A DNA stretch of 64,000 nt. Origin: Symbiodinium microadriaticum. Lineage: Eukaryota > Sar > Dinophyceae > Suessiales > Symbiodiniaceae. The position numbers and the translations under genes were made by a program. The notes below the pieces were generated by a model. It had not been told where the DNA came from. It worked only from the letters and a program-made list of their open reading frames with translations, and did not search any database. The stretch covers positions 363,216 to 427,215 of the forward strand of contig LSRX01000185.1 of the NCBI GenBank assembly GCA_001939145.1, written 5' to 3'. Of this stretch, positions 1 through 11,722 are shown one piece after another; within the stretch, counting starts at the first letter, position 1; each line of letters opens with the position of its first letter.

Positions 1-35
<35 letters not shown>

Positions 36-36
36 A
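1..36. repeat. AT dinucleotide microsatellite
   Basis: The window opens in an alternating AT tract, probably the end of a longer microsatellite that continues to the left. Confidence 0.9.
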
Positions 37-2580
37 GCGATAGACCTGTTCACTGACACATGTGGGGACCTTCCTCACAAAGATCCCTAATGACCTCAAG
101 CAAGCCGGGACCTCTTCTACAAAATCCTCATCTGATCCGAAAAAACTTTGAGACAAAACAGAGCAAAAGGAAGTGCCTAACAATCATTGGAACATCAAGA
201 CGATTGCTCTATACCGCCGATACGGTGCGCTGAGCAAGCAAAGAGTGCGTGAAGCAACACCGCCTAGGCCCCTGAGCCCTGTACCATCTAGGCCATCGTC
301 AGGAACGGGACCCGAAGTTTATGCAGATTGATCCCTATATATATAGGTCTACATAGACTAACCATCACCATATTCATAAGAATAGGAACTACTGCTTATA
401 ATAATAGCAGTCATAACCGTAATCATAACAACAAAAACAATGACACACAAGAATAGCGACTTTTGGATACACTCCCTGTGGAAACCCATGCGACTGGCAG
501 TTCAGGCCGACCTGGTCTTGATCGCCGCCAGACGCAACGGATGCAGGGACGTGCCTCGTGAAAGCCATTCGACGGTCATACACGGAGGTTGGGGCGCAGG
601 GCTTAGGGGGTTTAGGGGATTTAGGGGGGTCATACACAGAGAGGTTGGGGTTGAATGGTTTTCGGGTTGAAAATGTCGGGTTGTGGATCTTCTGTTTCGA
701 AACTGATCTTGCGAGATTCCCATCTTTCTGGGCTTTCTGGCTGTCGTAGCAATCGAAACCTTAACTTGAAACGAATCCGAACGGTAGGATGTAAAGTTTG
801 TAGATCGGCTGGCGATGGCATTCAGCGGCCCCAGCCCGCACAGTACACCTGTCGTTACCAACCATCGTCTTGGGAGACAATTACGGCCTCTGATGCGTCT
901 TCTCGTACATCCTGCAATACAACCTGTTGAAGCACAGAACTCTCCAATTTCGATTTCCGTTGTGTTAACGGGCTGTCCACAGGCCTAGTCATGGTTAAGC
1001 AAGGCTCCCAACAAGGTCTATATAAGGATCTTCGGATTTTTTTGACAAAAGGTGTCGCTAAGCTTGCACTACCTTACTACAGCCTGAGCACCACGTCCTC
1101 AGCCAACCCCTAACCTGGTTGCTGATGCAGAAGAACCTCAAGTTCTCCCAGCCATCAAAGCCTAAACCTCAAGCCCATAGGTGCGACAGTCTTTAGTGTC
1201 ATGGGCCTCTTTAGTGTTTTGTTCAGTGCTCGTTCGTTGTGCTTGTACATGTTTGGGCGAAGTCTATAATGCGTATTTTTGGGTTTGCTTCGGCCCTTTC
1301 TGCCAATGATCAATCTTAGTTGAGTAGGGGATCAGGAACCCAACCCCCCAACCCCAAGACCCCCACCCTTAGCCTTAGAGGAACCCTAAACCCTAGCCCC
1401 CCAACCTTAAGCCCTGTTTACAATAGTAAATATTTGGAGGGATCCCCAAACCCCGCCTTGCAACTCCTAAACCCTCGTACTGCACTAATACGCTGTACTA
1501 CTGCTGGGTCCTTGTTGGATACAACTTTACATTCTTGTTGTAATCAAACCCTGCTGAGGATGAAAAATGATCATTTCTAATCCGGCCCCAACAGGGGACC
1601 AGACTATTGTACTACTACCCACCAACTGCACATCCTTGTAAAGAGCTATATCTAATCTCCCTCTACAGCCCCCACCCTCAACCCGGGCATCTGCGGAGCA
1701 CTGCAGACCCCAAAGCCACCCGCAAACCCCTCGGACCCAACGAAACCCTAAGTTAGTCAAGCCCACCAAACGGGTCACGGGCAACATATTATTCAGGTCA
1801 CCCCCGAATGGTCGGGGGGGCCCAGACAGTAACACATTAACCCTGAAACCCTCCACCCCGAACTCGCACCCTCGCAACCCTCAGCCTGAAACCCTAAACT
1901 CTTTGTCAGCACGGACTGAGGTGAAGTGCCTGCCAGCGCCAATGCAACCCCTAAACCTTCATAAATCCTAAATTCTGAGACCCTGAACTGAAATTGGAGA
2001 CCCCAAACGGTGTCACCGCAGGCTTGAATCTTTGTAGTCAAGGGTTAAGCGTTCGTGAGGGTTCTGGCTCTCGGCAGCAAAGCGCCCTAAACCCCTTAAA
2101 ACCCGCAGAAAACCCACAGCTGGACGCGCGTCTTCCGAGGCCCTCGCGGAATCTCGGCTGGCATTGACGGGCTTTGGGCCTCGAAGGAGAGGCGTGACTT
2201 TGGGGATGCAAGGATTCAGGGGATTCTGGTGTTTAGCCTAAACTCTAAACACTAAAATTTAAAGGGCCTTCAGGGAGAGGTGCTGGGCTCAAACGACTGC
2301 CTACTGATACCTCCGTTGCTCGGCTTCAGAACTCAAAGGAAAAGGCCTCAGAGGTGCTGCTGGAGTAAACTTTGAACCTTCAACCCAACACCCCAACCGC
2401 TAGACACTTACCCGAAAACAAAGCCACGGTGTTCCCCGAGCCGAAACTCCCGAGAGCCTTTGAGCATGATGGTCCCCAGAGAGGTTCTCAGTCTGAAAAG
2501 GCAAACCCAACGTGATCTAAGGAGCCTTCCTTGACTGAGGAAGTATGCAGATTAGAAGTGCTTGTTTTAAGATGTTGTCA
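37..2580. other. No gene seen; degenerate telomere-like DNA
   Basis: I see no exon island with family similarity here. From about 1340 to 2100 the plus strand is rich in degenerate CCCTAAA/ACCCTAA words. Short frames in this stretch have the biased composition of these repeats and are not supported as genes. Confidence 0.6.
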
Positions 2581-2987
2581 GGTGTGTGTGTCTTTGTGTG
2601 CGTGCTTGTGTTTGCGTGTGTGTGTGTGTGTGTATGTATGCATGCATGCATGCATGTATGCGTATGTGTATGTATATGTATAGGTATGTGTATGTATATG
2701 TAAATGGATGTGCATGTGCATGTGCATGTGTATGTATGAATGTATGTGTGTAGTTATGTCTGTATGTATGTAAATGTTTGTAAATGTATGTATGTATGTA
2801 TGTATGTATGTATGTATGTGTGTATGTATGTATACATGCATGTATGTGTTTTTATGTATGTGTTTATATATATATATATATGTGTGTATGTCTGTCTGTC
2901 TGTCTGTCTGCCTGCCTGCCTGCCTGCCTGTCTGTCTGTATATATCTCATGTGTCTGTGTATGTGTGTGTATATATATATATGTATG

Positions 2988-3048
<61 letters not shown>
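2581..3048. repeat. Compound microsatellite (TG, GTAT, TGTC, TGCC, AT)
   Basis: Blocks of different but related units follow one another: TG, then TGCA/TGTA, a long TGTA block, TGTC, TGCC, TGTC again, then TA and CA. Adjacent units usually differ by one base. Frames through it encode only Y/V/C/M or H/I/Y/T strings and are not genes. Confidence 0.95.
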
Positions 3049-3049
<1 letters not shown>

Positions 3050-3547
3050 GATTCATGTATCTAGCCAGGTATATCTAGTAGCCTTCTTTGCCGTCCTACT
3101 TATGAAGGACGAGCCCGCATTGCAGGGCAAGTCCAAATTAAACTGAACTTCCGCAGTATGGGGAAGAGTGGTTCGCAAAAAGGAACTGTCCTACCTTTGC
3201 CGCTGTTCTAGGCGTTACAGTTTAGAATACCAGTGTTCCAACGTTGAGGATTACAGACCCCCAGCATAGGCACCCGTAGCCACTGCAAGTCCTGCAACGT
3301 GCGCTCGTCTTCCAGACCGCCGCGGCAAAGAAACCCATGTGCAAGCAATACGAAACCCAGGGTTTCGGAGACCAGAAGCTGCCAGAAACCCTGGAAGAGG
3401 AACCGAAGTGTTAGAAACAACCCATGAAAACAAACAGACACCCACTCCTGACTAAAGAACACCCAGATGAGAGTCGTAAGCCACAAACCCTAAACAATAA
3501 ACCCAAACTTCCTACCCCCCCAAAAATCGGATCCCGAAACATGTGGC

Positions 3548-3575
3548 CGAGGCCAGTGCTGCAGGCTCGGACGAC
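3548..3575 (-). CDS. Weak x3-like exon island
   Basis: On the minus strand GTGAG|GTCGTC opens an island read VVRACSTGL, ending in phase 1 before a GC donor, as x3 exons do. It shares its GTCGTC start with the island at 5139-5172. The similarity to the x3 family is low, and no neighbouring x4 or x5 exon is visible, so this may be chance or a decayed module. Confidence 0.15.
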
Positions 3576-3839
3576 CTCACTCGTCTGAGGTAAAAGCGGG
3601 TGGGCGTAGTATAAAGCTTCAGGAGCTTACGGACTACAGAAGAGGGCCCAAACTGAAACCCTAAACCACCAGAAGATCTGAGAAACTTGGGATACTGGGT
3701 TTAGTTGAGGGTCTAACGTTTAGCCTTCCGGGCTGTTGGGGGGGGGGGGGGCTTCAGCCAATTGGGGTCCCTACCGTAAGGATCTTAGTATTGTCTATCA
3801 GGATCTCCTGCTTTCTGACACAAGCTTAGGACCAAAGCT

Positions 3840-3929
3840 GGGTTCTTGTTAAAGACACCCTCGTATTTACTATAGATGCCCATTATGGCCCATTATGGTA
3901 ACTTAAACTAAATCCCTTAACAAGAATCC
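3840..3929. mobile_element. Terminal-inverted-repeat element, family T3
   Basis: The left end GGTTCTTGTTAA is matched at the right end by the inverted TTAACAAGAATCC. The inside carries short direct repeats of CCATTATGG. There is no coding capacity. It is the shortest of three copies (also 4402-4557 and 6477-6584). Confidence 0.7.
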
Positions 3930-4401
3930 AGCCAAAGGTCCAAAGGCTTGAGTTTGGGGCCTTGAGCTGCTGGGCTCTCGGCCAAGTGCGCCCAAGTGAC
4001 CTGGACCCTTGACTTCAGCCCCTTCTTGTGGCTACCCTGCTTTGCGACGATGGGCTTGGCCATCAAGCCGGTTCTCCAAAGCACTGTATGCAATGTGAAT
4101 CCTAAAGGCATGTGCTCGGATCTGCAGGATTCGACCTACGAGTCAAAACCTACCATCCCCTTCTTCAAATCGCCTGCTGGCTTTCTCCGAAACTTCTAGG
4201 CCTTGTCCGATGAGAGACTTCATCGTCTCAACTCTCTTCCCTCTAAACTCGGGCCCTCCCAGACTCCCTCTAAACTTGGGCCCTCCCAGACCTCCATTTT
4301 TTTTGGGGTTCCTTGGCGGAATGCCGTTTTGGTTTTTCTTCACCTGGGACTCCCAGGCCGAGCATGTAGGGTAACTCGGGGCCTGGTCTAAGGGCTAGCC
4401 T

Positions 4402-4557
4402 GGGCTCTTGTTGAAGGTGTGTTTATTTAAGGTGCCATAATGGGGATCTACAGTACATAATATTTGGTTTCTTATAGTTACCATGATGGGGGTCTATGGT
4501 AAATAATATGGTTTCTTTATTCTGAGGTAACTTAAATAAAATCCCTTACCAAGAGCC
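4402..4557. mobile_element. Terminal-inverted-repeat element, family T3, internally duplicated
   Basis: The ends GGGCTCTTGTT and AAGAGCC are inverted. The internal motif, CCATAATGGGG then GTAcATAATAT and GGTTTCTT, occurs twice, making this copy about 156 bp long against about 108 bp at 6477-6584. No coding capacity. Confidence 0.65.
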
Positions 4558-5138
4558 GAGTGGCCTACTCACGCGAGCTGCCAGAAACGAGACCCGTGGC
4601 CCAGGCTGTCCCTCAGCTGTCGCGGATGCCGGCTCCTCGAATACCAGCGTTTGGGGTGTATAAGGTTCCGTTGAAAATCACAAATGCCAGTAGCAACACT
4701 GGGAGTTGACAATAACAGATTCCGGTAGAGAAAGGCGGAGAGTGAGCGAGAGAGAGAGGGAGAGAGAGGAATACAACAACTCTTTTGCGCTTCCGCATAA
4801 ACGTGGCTGAAGGCTCGGTCTGTGCTTCTTGAAGTGTAACTTTGTCTGCGGACCTTGTCATAAGAAAATATGTGCGTGCAGCATGCACGTTGCCAGTCTG
4901 TGGCCGAGTGAGGGAGTTGGAGGATTGATACATGCCTTCCACCAGAAAGCTAAGAAACGAAAGCACTTGTAAGCTGCGCAACGCCTGAGCGCAAGATCTG
5001 GTGAATCCTAATCCTCGCCAAGCTATGTCACCGATGACACATGGCCTCGCCCTTCTCAAGCCTAGCAAAACCTGTAATCACAATCCTATGAAGACCCGAA
5101 GCTTTCATGCCCTAAAGTCGATACTTGGAGCAGCTTGC

Positions 5139-5172
5139 CTCGGCAGTTGCAGCAGGTTCCAGCACTGACGAC
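5139..5172 (-). CDS. Weak x3-like exon island
   Basis: The minus strand reads GCCGAG|GTCGTC to CCGAG|GC, 34 nt, phase 0 to 1, the same length and phases as the x3 exons at 23112, 13555 and 55829. The peptide VVSAGTCCNCR is cysteine-rich and unlike the others. The plus strand is also open here with an x5-like alanine string, LEQLASAVAAGSS, so the strand is not settled. Confidence 0.15.
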
Positions 5173-7149
5173 CTCGGCATTCCACGGCACTCTGCTGTCA
5201 ACTTTGAAGGTTCCATCCTTGCTTGAACCCTAAACGCAAAGACGGACTACCGACGATTCCGGGTCCTATTCCTATTCAGCTGCAAAGTCCCAAAGCAATG
5301 GCGAAAGCCGAAGATATTCAATCTCTGCCCAGGAAGGAATTACCTAGCTGAGATCCACCGCCCCCGGCAAGCAAACAAACATTCCAACCGATTCGAACCT
5401 GCTTGACTGTTATGGAAGGCTCATGGAAACACCCAGAGATGCTTGGCGGAAAACTCGATGTTCAACTTACAAGCCCAAAAACCAGCAACCCAAAGGCTGT
5501 TCAAAAAAAACTGCCCGATACCTCCCAAACGACACAACCCCCACACTGTAACGCCTGAGCCCCTAAAGATCCAGAAGCAACCGAAAGGTGAAGACCCATA
5601 AACGGAGGCTCCAGACGCAGGGGCACCCATCTCCGGTGTCACCTCAAATTCTGAGGGTTCAGCGTTCAGGGCGTCGGGCGATCATGGGGCTCAGGTGTAA
5701 CTGGAGCCAACATGAATTGAACTAGGGTGGTGGGAAGTAGCATTTCGACTTTCGCCGGCGTGCAAGGCGGGCAAAGCTCACGGCCAGGCTTCAGGTTAGA
5801 AGCTGGGGAGTAGTGGTGTAGCGGCACTGGCAAGCAGACTACTTATTGCCAGATATTTGCTAGGTACGTCTAGGGCTTACGCTTGATCTTCCCTGTCCCC
5901 CAGATGCCGAAGCTGCAGAAGCGATCTATCTCCCATGTTTTCCCTCGTACATGGCAAGGACAGGGTCCATGGTTCAGAATTTCAGGCTGAGAAGTGCAAA
6001 GACTTGGGTTGACCTCGCAACCCCTGAAACCCTGTCCCCTGGATGTTTCGGGGCTTTCGGAATTCATCCGACGCTGGAGGCTGCGTGGTCGACTCTGGCA
6101 GGGCCTCTCGTGCCAACTTAAGCCAAGCATTATAATCTATATTTTACTCATTGTATCATGAAGAAGTTACAAGGGGTGTCCTAAACCCACTCCGCCACCG
6201 ACCACCGACTCAGAAGAGTCGCGCGAGCCGAGGCAAAGATCTTGTGCATGAACGTTCGGACTTAGACGTAGACCCAGGTTCACAAAAACCCCCTCCCTGC
6301 ACCGGGGTGTTTCAAAAGGGATAATGATAAATCCCAAGTGTAGGGCCGTTGAAGAAAGGGTGCTCAGGGATATCGGGGGTCCACATGAATCGTGCGAGAA
6401 CCGAGGGCCGGGTAAGGGCTGAGGCTTTGGAGCGTCCTCCGTGCGAGAGCCCTCATGGCCCTCATGTGCAGATACTGGGTTCTTGTTACGGGGTTTTTAT
6501 TTGAGTTACCATAATGGGGATGTGTAGTAAATAAGATGGTCTCTTTATCATGGTAACTTAACTTAAATCCCTTAACAAGAACCCCTGATAGCCCGGCCCT
6601 ACACCCCACCTTCCGATTCATCCCTCCGAGAGCAGGGTTGGGGTGGAGAAGTCACAAGAAGCTCCCTTTTAAGCTGCACCGGAGCTTTCCGCCGAGACTC
6701 TAAGCGAAATCCCTAGAAAACCCCAAGCTAAGCCTGCAAGGCAAGCTCCGGGGCCAGGGCAAAAGCAGGGATGGCCGAGGCGCCCTGCTTAGGCAAAAGC
6801 AAAGGAAACCAGAGGCATAAAAGCACTACCGTTTGATTTCAACAGCTTCTCCTGGATTTAGGCTTAGCGTGGGTCTTGCAGTGACACTTCTACAATAAGG
6901 ATCCTGAACCCAGACCTGGAGACTTATGCAACTACGCTGAGTCCACCTTCTCCGGCGTTCCTCAAACTCGTACTCTCGGGCGTTCCTGCCTAGCAATCGC
7001 CTAAAGAGTGACAGCTGCCCTCGTATCTCGGTCACACGTGGACTCCTCCTAAATTTGTCTTATAATGGACCGAATATGAACATCATAAAAAAGTTCAACT
7101 TCTCTCGGTGGCTATGTCAGGTAATGCGATACGCTTGCCCAGGACGTGC
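5173..7149. other. No gene supported
   Basis: Apart from one T3 element this stretch has no island with family similarity. A minus-strand piece near 6925-6970 (AG|GCAGG to GAAG|GT) has the phase of an x3 exon, but its peptide does not match the family and I do not call it. Confidence 0.5.
6477..6584. mobile_element. Terminal-inverted-repeat element, family T3
   Basis: This is the cleanest T3 copy. GGGTTCTTGTTA at the left is mirrored by TTAACAAGAACCC at the right. A second inverted pair, GAGTTACCATAA and CATGGTAACTTA, sits inside. The shape is that of a MITE. No reading frame of note. Confidence 0.75.
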
Positions 7150-7233
7150 CTGGGAGACGACTGTCTCCATCACAGCAGTGGAGGGTGCCGCTTCGACATG
7201 TGCGGCAGCCGCGGCGTCGTTGGGATCGCCAAC
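7150..7233 (-). CDS. Exon x5-like (last recognised copy)
   Basis: The island is 84 nt, phase 0-0, from CTCAG|GTTGGC to TCCCAG|GC. The peptide starts VGDPNDAAAAAHVEAAPS and ends METVVSQ. The end closely resembles the x5 exon of module 6, which ends METHISQ. It follows module 8 x5 at 8330 with no x1-x4 between, so it is either an extra x5 or all that remains of a ninth module. Confidence 0.55.
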
Positions 7234-7792
7234 CTGAGCCGAGTTTCTGTGAACGGCCAACTTTCCTAGCAGAACTGGAGGCTAACCTGTGCCGGGACTA
7301 GATGGCATTCTACCAGCAAACATGCGATGGCCACTATCGTCAGAAACAGGCAACGAATAAGGTTACACCAATGCCATACAGACCAGACGTGGGAGTCTCA
7401 ACAGCTTCAAGTTCTCCCCTAGTAGTGATTACGTGAGGAAATAATCTCGACTATTGCCGCAAGTCTCCGGACACCGGAGCCTCTGCCTAACAACCTTTAG
7501 GACTTAGGAGGGTGAATCTCATGGGAAGAAAGCCTTGGCTTATTCTAAAATCGCTCTGATGACTCTGAATGTGTGACAGAGCACGGCTCTTGATAGACGC
7601 GTCGCATTCCTACAGGTATGTATTAAGGCCCCTTCTAATCTCCATGTGGTTGAAACTCTTCAGCACCCTATACTAGGGGGCCAGTTCAAGCTCTACAACC
7701 TACGCTGGCTCCCAAACCCCAAAACCCTAAACTGCAATACCCGAGACCCTGAACAACGAGACCTCAACTAACCCTAAACTCTCTAACCCTAA

Positions 7793-7794
<2 letters not shown>

Positions 7795-7836
<42 letters not shown>
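7795..7836. repeat. CT dinucleotide microsatellite
   Basis: About 20 CT units follow directly on CCCTAAACCCT telomere-like DNA. Confidence 0.95.
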
Positions 7837-7838
<2 letters not shown>

Positions 7839-8329
7839 GTACTCGAAGCGTCAGACCCGGTCGCAGCAGGACCCTAAACTAAACCCTACATCCCCCTGGC
7901 CTTCGCTTCAGTCCTAAGCCTACCCCGTGCAACCTAGAACCTGAGCCCAGACCCGATGCTGACAGTCCTGTAAGCTCTAAAGATGACCCCTGAACTCTGA
8001 CTCCTGGACGTTTTTTCCCAAGTCCGACAGCCTACATTACAATCCGAAACCCTAAACCCTATAAGAATTGAACTGTAGAGAACCCAGGGACTGAACTTAC
8101 TGCCCAACAGTTATTCCTTAAGGTCCTGCAGGATTTATATCATCAACAGTATGCAAAACTTAACTCGTAACTACGAACTCTCAGGTTTCCCAAAGCTTCA
8201 GCTCATAGTAAGGCCTTAGAGAAGCCCCACAAAATGCGCATCAAGTATACTTCGACGACCATCTAGAGCCCCTATCAGCACACAGCTGAGGGGGAAAATT
8301 CTCAATCTGGCCTCGGATGTGTGCAGAAC

Positions 8330-8401
8330 CTCCGATGCTGGAGCGGACGGCTGTGGCACCGCCGCCGCAGCCACGGCCGCGGCTGTCAGCTGTTCCGCGA
8401 C
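8330..8401 (-). CDS. Exon x5, module 8
   Basis: The island is 72 nt, phase 0-0, after GCGAG|GTCGCG and before a GT donor (CGGAG|GTT). The peptide starts VAEQLTAAAVAAAAVPQP and ends APASE, close to x5 of modules 3, 4 and 7. Strong alanine content with a conserved EQL start suggests a helix. Confidence 0.68.
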
Positions 8402-9246
8402 CTCGCCGAGATTGCTTGGCTTCTGACCTAGGGGTCTTTATAAAGGCGTCTTTCTCGCTCAGGGTTTAAACTGGGCTTTGAAGTTCAGGCTACGAATCCA
8501 CGGCTTTCACGTGGGTTTCTGGCTGTCAGATGTAGGGCCTGTGGTGGCTCAGCGCATCGGGGATAAATATTGATGATGTCCTGCAATCATACGCATACTA
8601 CTGTATACAAAATGCCCAAAAACTACGGTTGACAGCTACAGCATAAGGGTTCACAGTAGGCTTTGGCGTTGCAGGAGCTTGGGTTGTATGCCAACACTTC
8701 CTTACAACAGAGCCTGAACCTGAACCGCAAACCCTGGAACCCAAATCAAGCCTTCCTACCAGTGTCTGAAGCCTTCAAGCTTTCAAACGACAACAGAAAC
8801 CCTTAACCCCAAACCGTTTCAACAAGACTTCGGGGTTTCTTTAGGCTCTCGCAACTCGGAACTCAGCCACGCGAGGCCTCTCTGTTCGCGAACTCACCAC
8901 AGGGAAGGCTCAGGTCTGCACCGGGTCGCTTTAGGGTGTGGGGTTTAGGATGCACCCTCGAGTCCCCCTGCCCCACATCCGGAAAAAAAAAGCAACTACC
9001 CCTGAGCCGTAAATCTCTCAACCAGAAACTCTTGAGGACCTATGCACACCCGATTCCCTCGATCTCGTATCCCTTAGACTCCTTCGTGTTTGTTACACTC
9101 TCTACAATCCGACCTCAAAAACCAGAAACTCATCTTCCATATAAGTCGATCTGAGGGACCTCGCAACAAAGCATGTAATCGTGCTTTAAAGCCTTACTAA
9201 CCTTAAACCCTTCAACTCCTAAACCCGAAACGGACGCCAAAGAAAC

Positions 9247-9302
9247 CAGAAGTTGCCAGGGGGCCGTGAGGCTGCCCACAGAGCCTTGCACCACCGGGCT
9301 GC
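9247..9302 (-). CDS. Exon x4, module 8
   Basis: The island is 56 nt, entering in phase 1 after GAAAG|GCAGC and leaving in phase 0 at CTTCTG|GT. With the split glycine it reads SPVVQGSVGSLTAPWQLL. The VVQGS core is shared with modules 4 and 5. The acceptor is preceded by a run of T on the minus strand. Confidence 0.68.
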
Positions 9303-9325
9303 CTTTCAAAAAAAAAGGAGCCACG

Positions 9326-9432
9326 GTTTAGGGTTTAGGGTTTTAGGGTTTTAGATTTTAGGGTTTAGGGTCTTAGGGTTTAGGTTTGAGGGTTTAGGGT
9401 TTAGGGTTTTAGGGTTTTAGGGTTTAGGGTTT
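9326..9432. repeat. Telomere-like TTTAGGG tract
   Basis: About 15 imperfect TTTAGGG units (some TTTTAGGG) lie in one orientation just outside exon x4 of module 8, so the tract would be intronic between x3 and x4. Confidence 0.95.
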
Positions 9433-10079
9433 CATGGATACAACAGGTATACCATAACGGCCCGGAAGATCTAGAGAGGGGTTTGGAGGCATGTTCTAGT
9501 TAGGAAGGCGCCGAGTCTTTGGGTTTGGGGCTTTGCCCCAACGGCTACTTCGATTCCTCTTACTGATATTTGACAAGGTGCCTGCCCAGGGTTCTATCTA
9601 TGAGGGTTTAGGGGTTTAGGGTGACGGGCCAAGCTTAGAAGTTCTGAGACTTTCCGACACTCATACTCGTGCAAGGCAAGGCTTTAGGATGTGCTTCCGC
9701 CAGGATTATAGGGTCGGAGGGAAAGGCCACTGAGCTTGAGATCTGCGAGTCTCTGACAGACTGCCTGAAAGCTTCGATGCAAGGCGATGGAATGCACAAA
9801 CTTGAATGGTCCTGGCTGCTCCTCCGCCAACATGTCTGCTGCTGCGCTCTATGATCGTACTTCTTCTGTACCCATGCAAAACCAAATGCTAGCTGCCACT
9901 CTACACTTGGATTGCCGTACCCTTCTGTTCTCCTCGGCTGTGTATCCAAGAGCTCATGCTCAAACTGAAGCTTCAACTTTTCATGTCCCGGCTCAAAGAC
10001 CTCGAACCCTACAGCCAAAACCCCAAGAGCTTCAGGTTCAGGGTTCCCCGAAATACCCATGAAACGGTGCGTGCGCCGC

Positions 10080-10125
10080 CTGCGACCGAGCCTGTTGCCG
10101 AGCTTTCGGCTTTGACTGTGGCCGC
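10080..10125 (-). CDS. Exon x3, module 8
   Basis: The island is 46 nt, phase 0 to 1, from GACAG|GCGGCC to TCGCAG|GC. It reads AATVKAESSATGSVA followed by the split glycine. Length, phases, GC donor and the TGSV end match x3 of other modules. A 212-codon frame covering 9635-10273 on the same strand uses another frame and is not supported. Confidence 0.66.
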
Positions 10126-10495
10126 CTGTCTGAAGGGTTCGGGATTTCGGGGGGCAGTGTACCGGAAGGCCCTCATTTCTAAGTGCACCCTGCTTGACCC
10201 AGATTCGACTGCAGTGTCCTTTCAAAGTATGCGAGGAGGCTCTCCCAGCAGCCCAAACTGCTGGAGAATCCAAAAGGTCTCCGAAACCCTAAACCATATG
10301 ACCCAAAATCTGGGTTCTGGCGGAACAGCCGTCATGAGAGAAACAGATGGAAACATGCATCTCGCGCCTTCCAAGACGGCGCTTTAGAAATTCGGTCTTT
10401 GCTCGGAATTGCTCAAAAAACTTAATGAGGTGGATCTGATTAATTGCCGACAATATTTCCGAGTGGATCTGTCCGTGTCTGTGCGCGTTGTGTGT

Positions 10496-10621
10496 TTGTC
10501 TGTCTGCCTGCCTGCCGTCCCTCTGTCTGTCGGTCTGTCTCTGCCTGTCTCTGTCTGGAGGTCTGTCTGTCCGTTTGTCTGTCTGAGTCTATCTGTCGTA
10601 AACCATCTAGATATATGCATA

Positions 10622-10654
<33 letters not shown>
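10496..10654. repeat. TGTC/TGCC then AT microsatellite at gap edge
   Basis: A TGTCTGTC-TGCCTGCC block resembling the one near 2889-2935 runs into an AT tract that ends in the assembly gap. Confidence 0.9.
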
Positions 10655-11608
10655 NNNNNNNNNNNNNNNNNNNNNNNNNNNNNNNNNNNNNNNNNNNNNN
10701 NNNNNNNNNNNNNNNNNNNNNNNNNNNNNNNNNNNNNNNNNNNNNNNNNNNNNNNNNNNNNNNNNNNNNNNNNNNNNNNNNNNNNNNNNNNNNNNNNNNN
10801 NNNNNNNNNNNNNNNNNNNNNNNNNNNNNNNNNNNNNNNNNNNNNNNNNNNNNNNNNNNNNNNNNNNNNNNNNNNNNNNNNNNNNNNNNNNNNNNNNNNN
10901 NNNNNNNNNNNNNNNNNNNNNNNNNNNNNNNNNNNNNNNNNNNNNNNNNNNNNNNNNNNNNNNNNNNNNNNNNNNNNNNNNNNNNNNNNNNNNNNNNNNN
11001 NNNNNNNNNNNNNNNNNNNNNNNNNNNNNNNNNNNNNNNNNNNNNNNNNNNNNNNNNNNNNNNNNNNNNNNNNNNNNNNNNNNNNNNNNNNNNNNNNNNN
11101 NNNNNNNNNNNNNNNNNNNNNNNNNNNNNNNNNNNNNNNNNNNNNNNNNNNNNNNNNNNNNNNNNNNNNNNNNNNNNNNNNNNNNNNNNNNNNNNNNNNN
11201 NNNNNNNNNNNNNNNNNNNNNNNNNNNNNNNNNNNNNNNNNNNNNNNNNNNNNNNNNNNNNNNNNNNNNNNNNNNNNNNNNNNNNNNNNNNNNNNNNNNN
11301 NNNNNNNNNNNNNNNNNNNNNNNNNNNNNNNNNNNNNNNNNNNNNNNNNNNNNNNNNNNNNNNNNNNNNNNNNNNNNNNNNNNNNNNNNNNNNNNNNNNN
11401 NNNNNNNNNNNNNNNNNNNNNNNNNNNNNNNNNNNNNNNNNNNNNNNNNNNNNNNNNNNNNNNNNNNNNNNNNNNNNNNNNNNNNNNNNNNNNNNNNNNN
11501 NNNNNNNNNNNNNNNNNNNNNNNNNNNNNNNNNNNNNNNNNNNNNNNNNNNNNNNNNNNNNNNNNNNNNNNNNNNNNNNNNNNNNNNNNNNNNNNNNNNN
11601 NNNNNNNN
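10655..11608. other. Assembly gap, 954 N
   Basis: This is an unbroken run of N between an AT microsatellite and a C-run. The expected x2 exon of module 8 may lie in the gap. Long frames spanning it are artefacts. Confidence 0.99.
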
Positions 11609-11668
11609 CCCCCCCCCACCGCAAGAGATCCCCTGACCCATGAACCCCTGAACCGTTCTCTTTTCGGC

Positions 11669-11722
11669 CTGCTGGGGGGCGGCATGAGGAGGCAGCTGTG
11701 GAGCAAAAGGGGGAGCAGCCGC
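11669..11722 (-). CDS. Exon x1, module 8 (diverged)
   Basis: The island is 54 nt, phase 0-0, from TGCCAG|GCGGCT to CAGCAG|GC. It reads AAAPPFAPQLPPHAAPQQ. Aligned to the x1 consensus it keeps A2, A7, Q9, L10 and A14, but prolines replace several helix residues. Position before x3-x5 of module 8 supports the call. Confidence 0.5.

Noticed and set aside
2578-3146. Several frames of 80-120 codons on both strands
   Set aside because: They are translations of TGTA, TGTC and AT repeats, open in most frames, with no normal protein composition.
9635-10273. A 212-codon minus-strand frame
   Set aside because: It covers exon x3 of module 8 but in another frame. Its peptide has no family similarity and no splice support.
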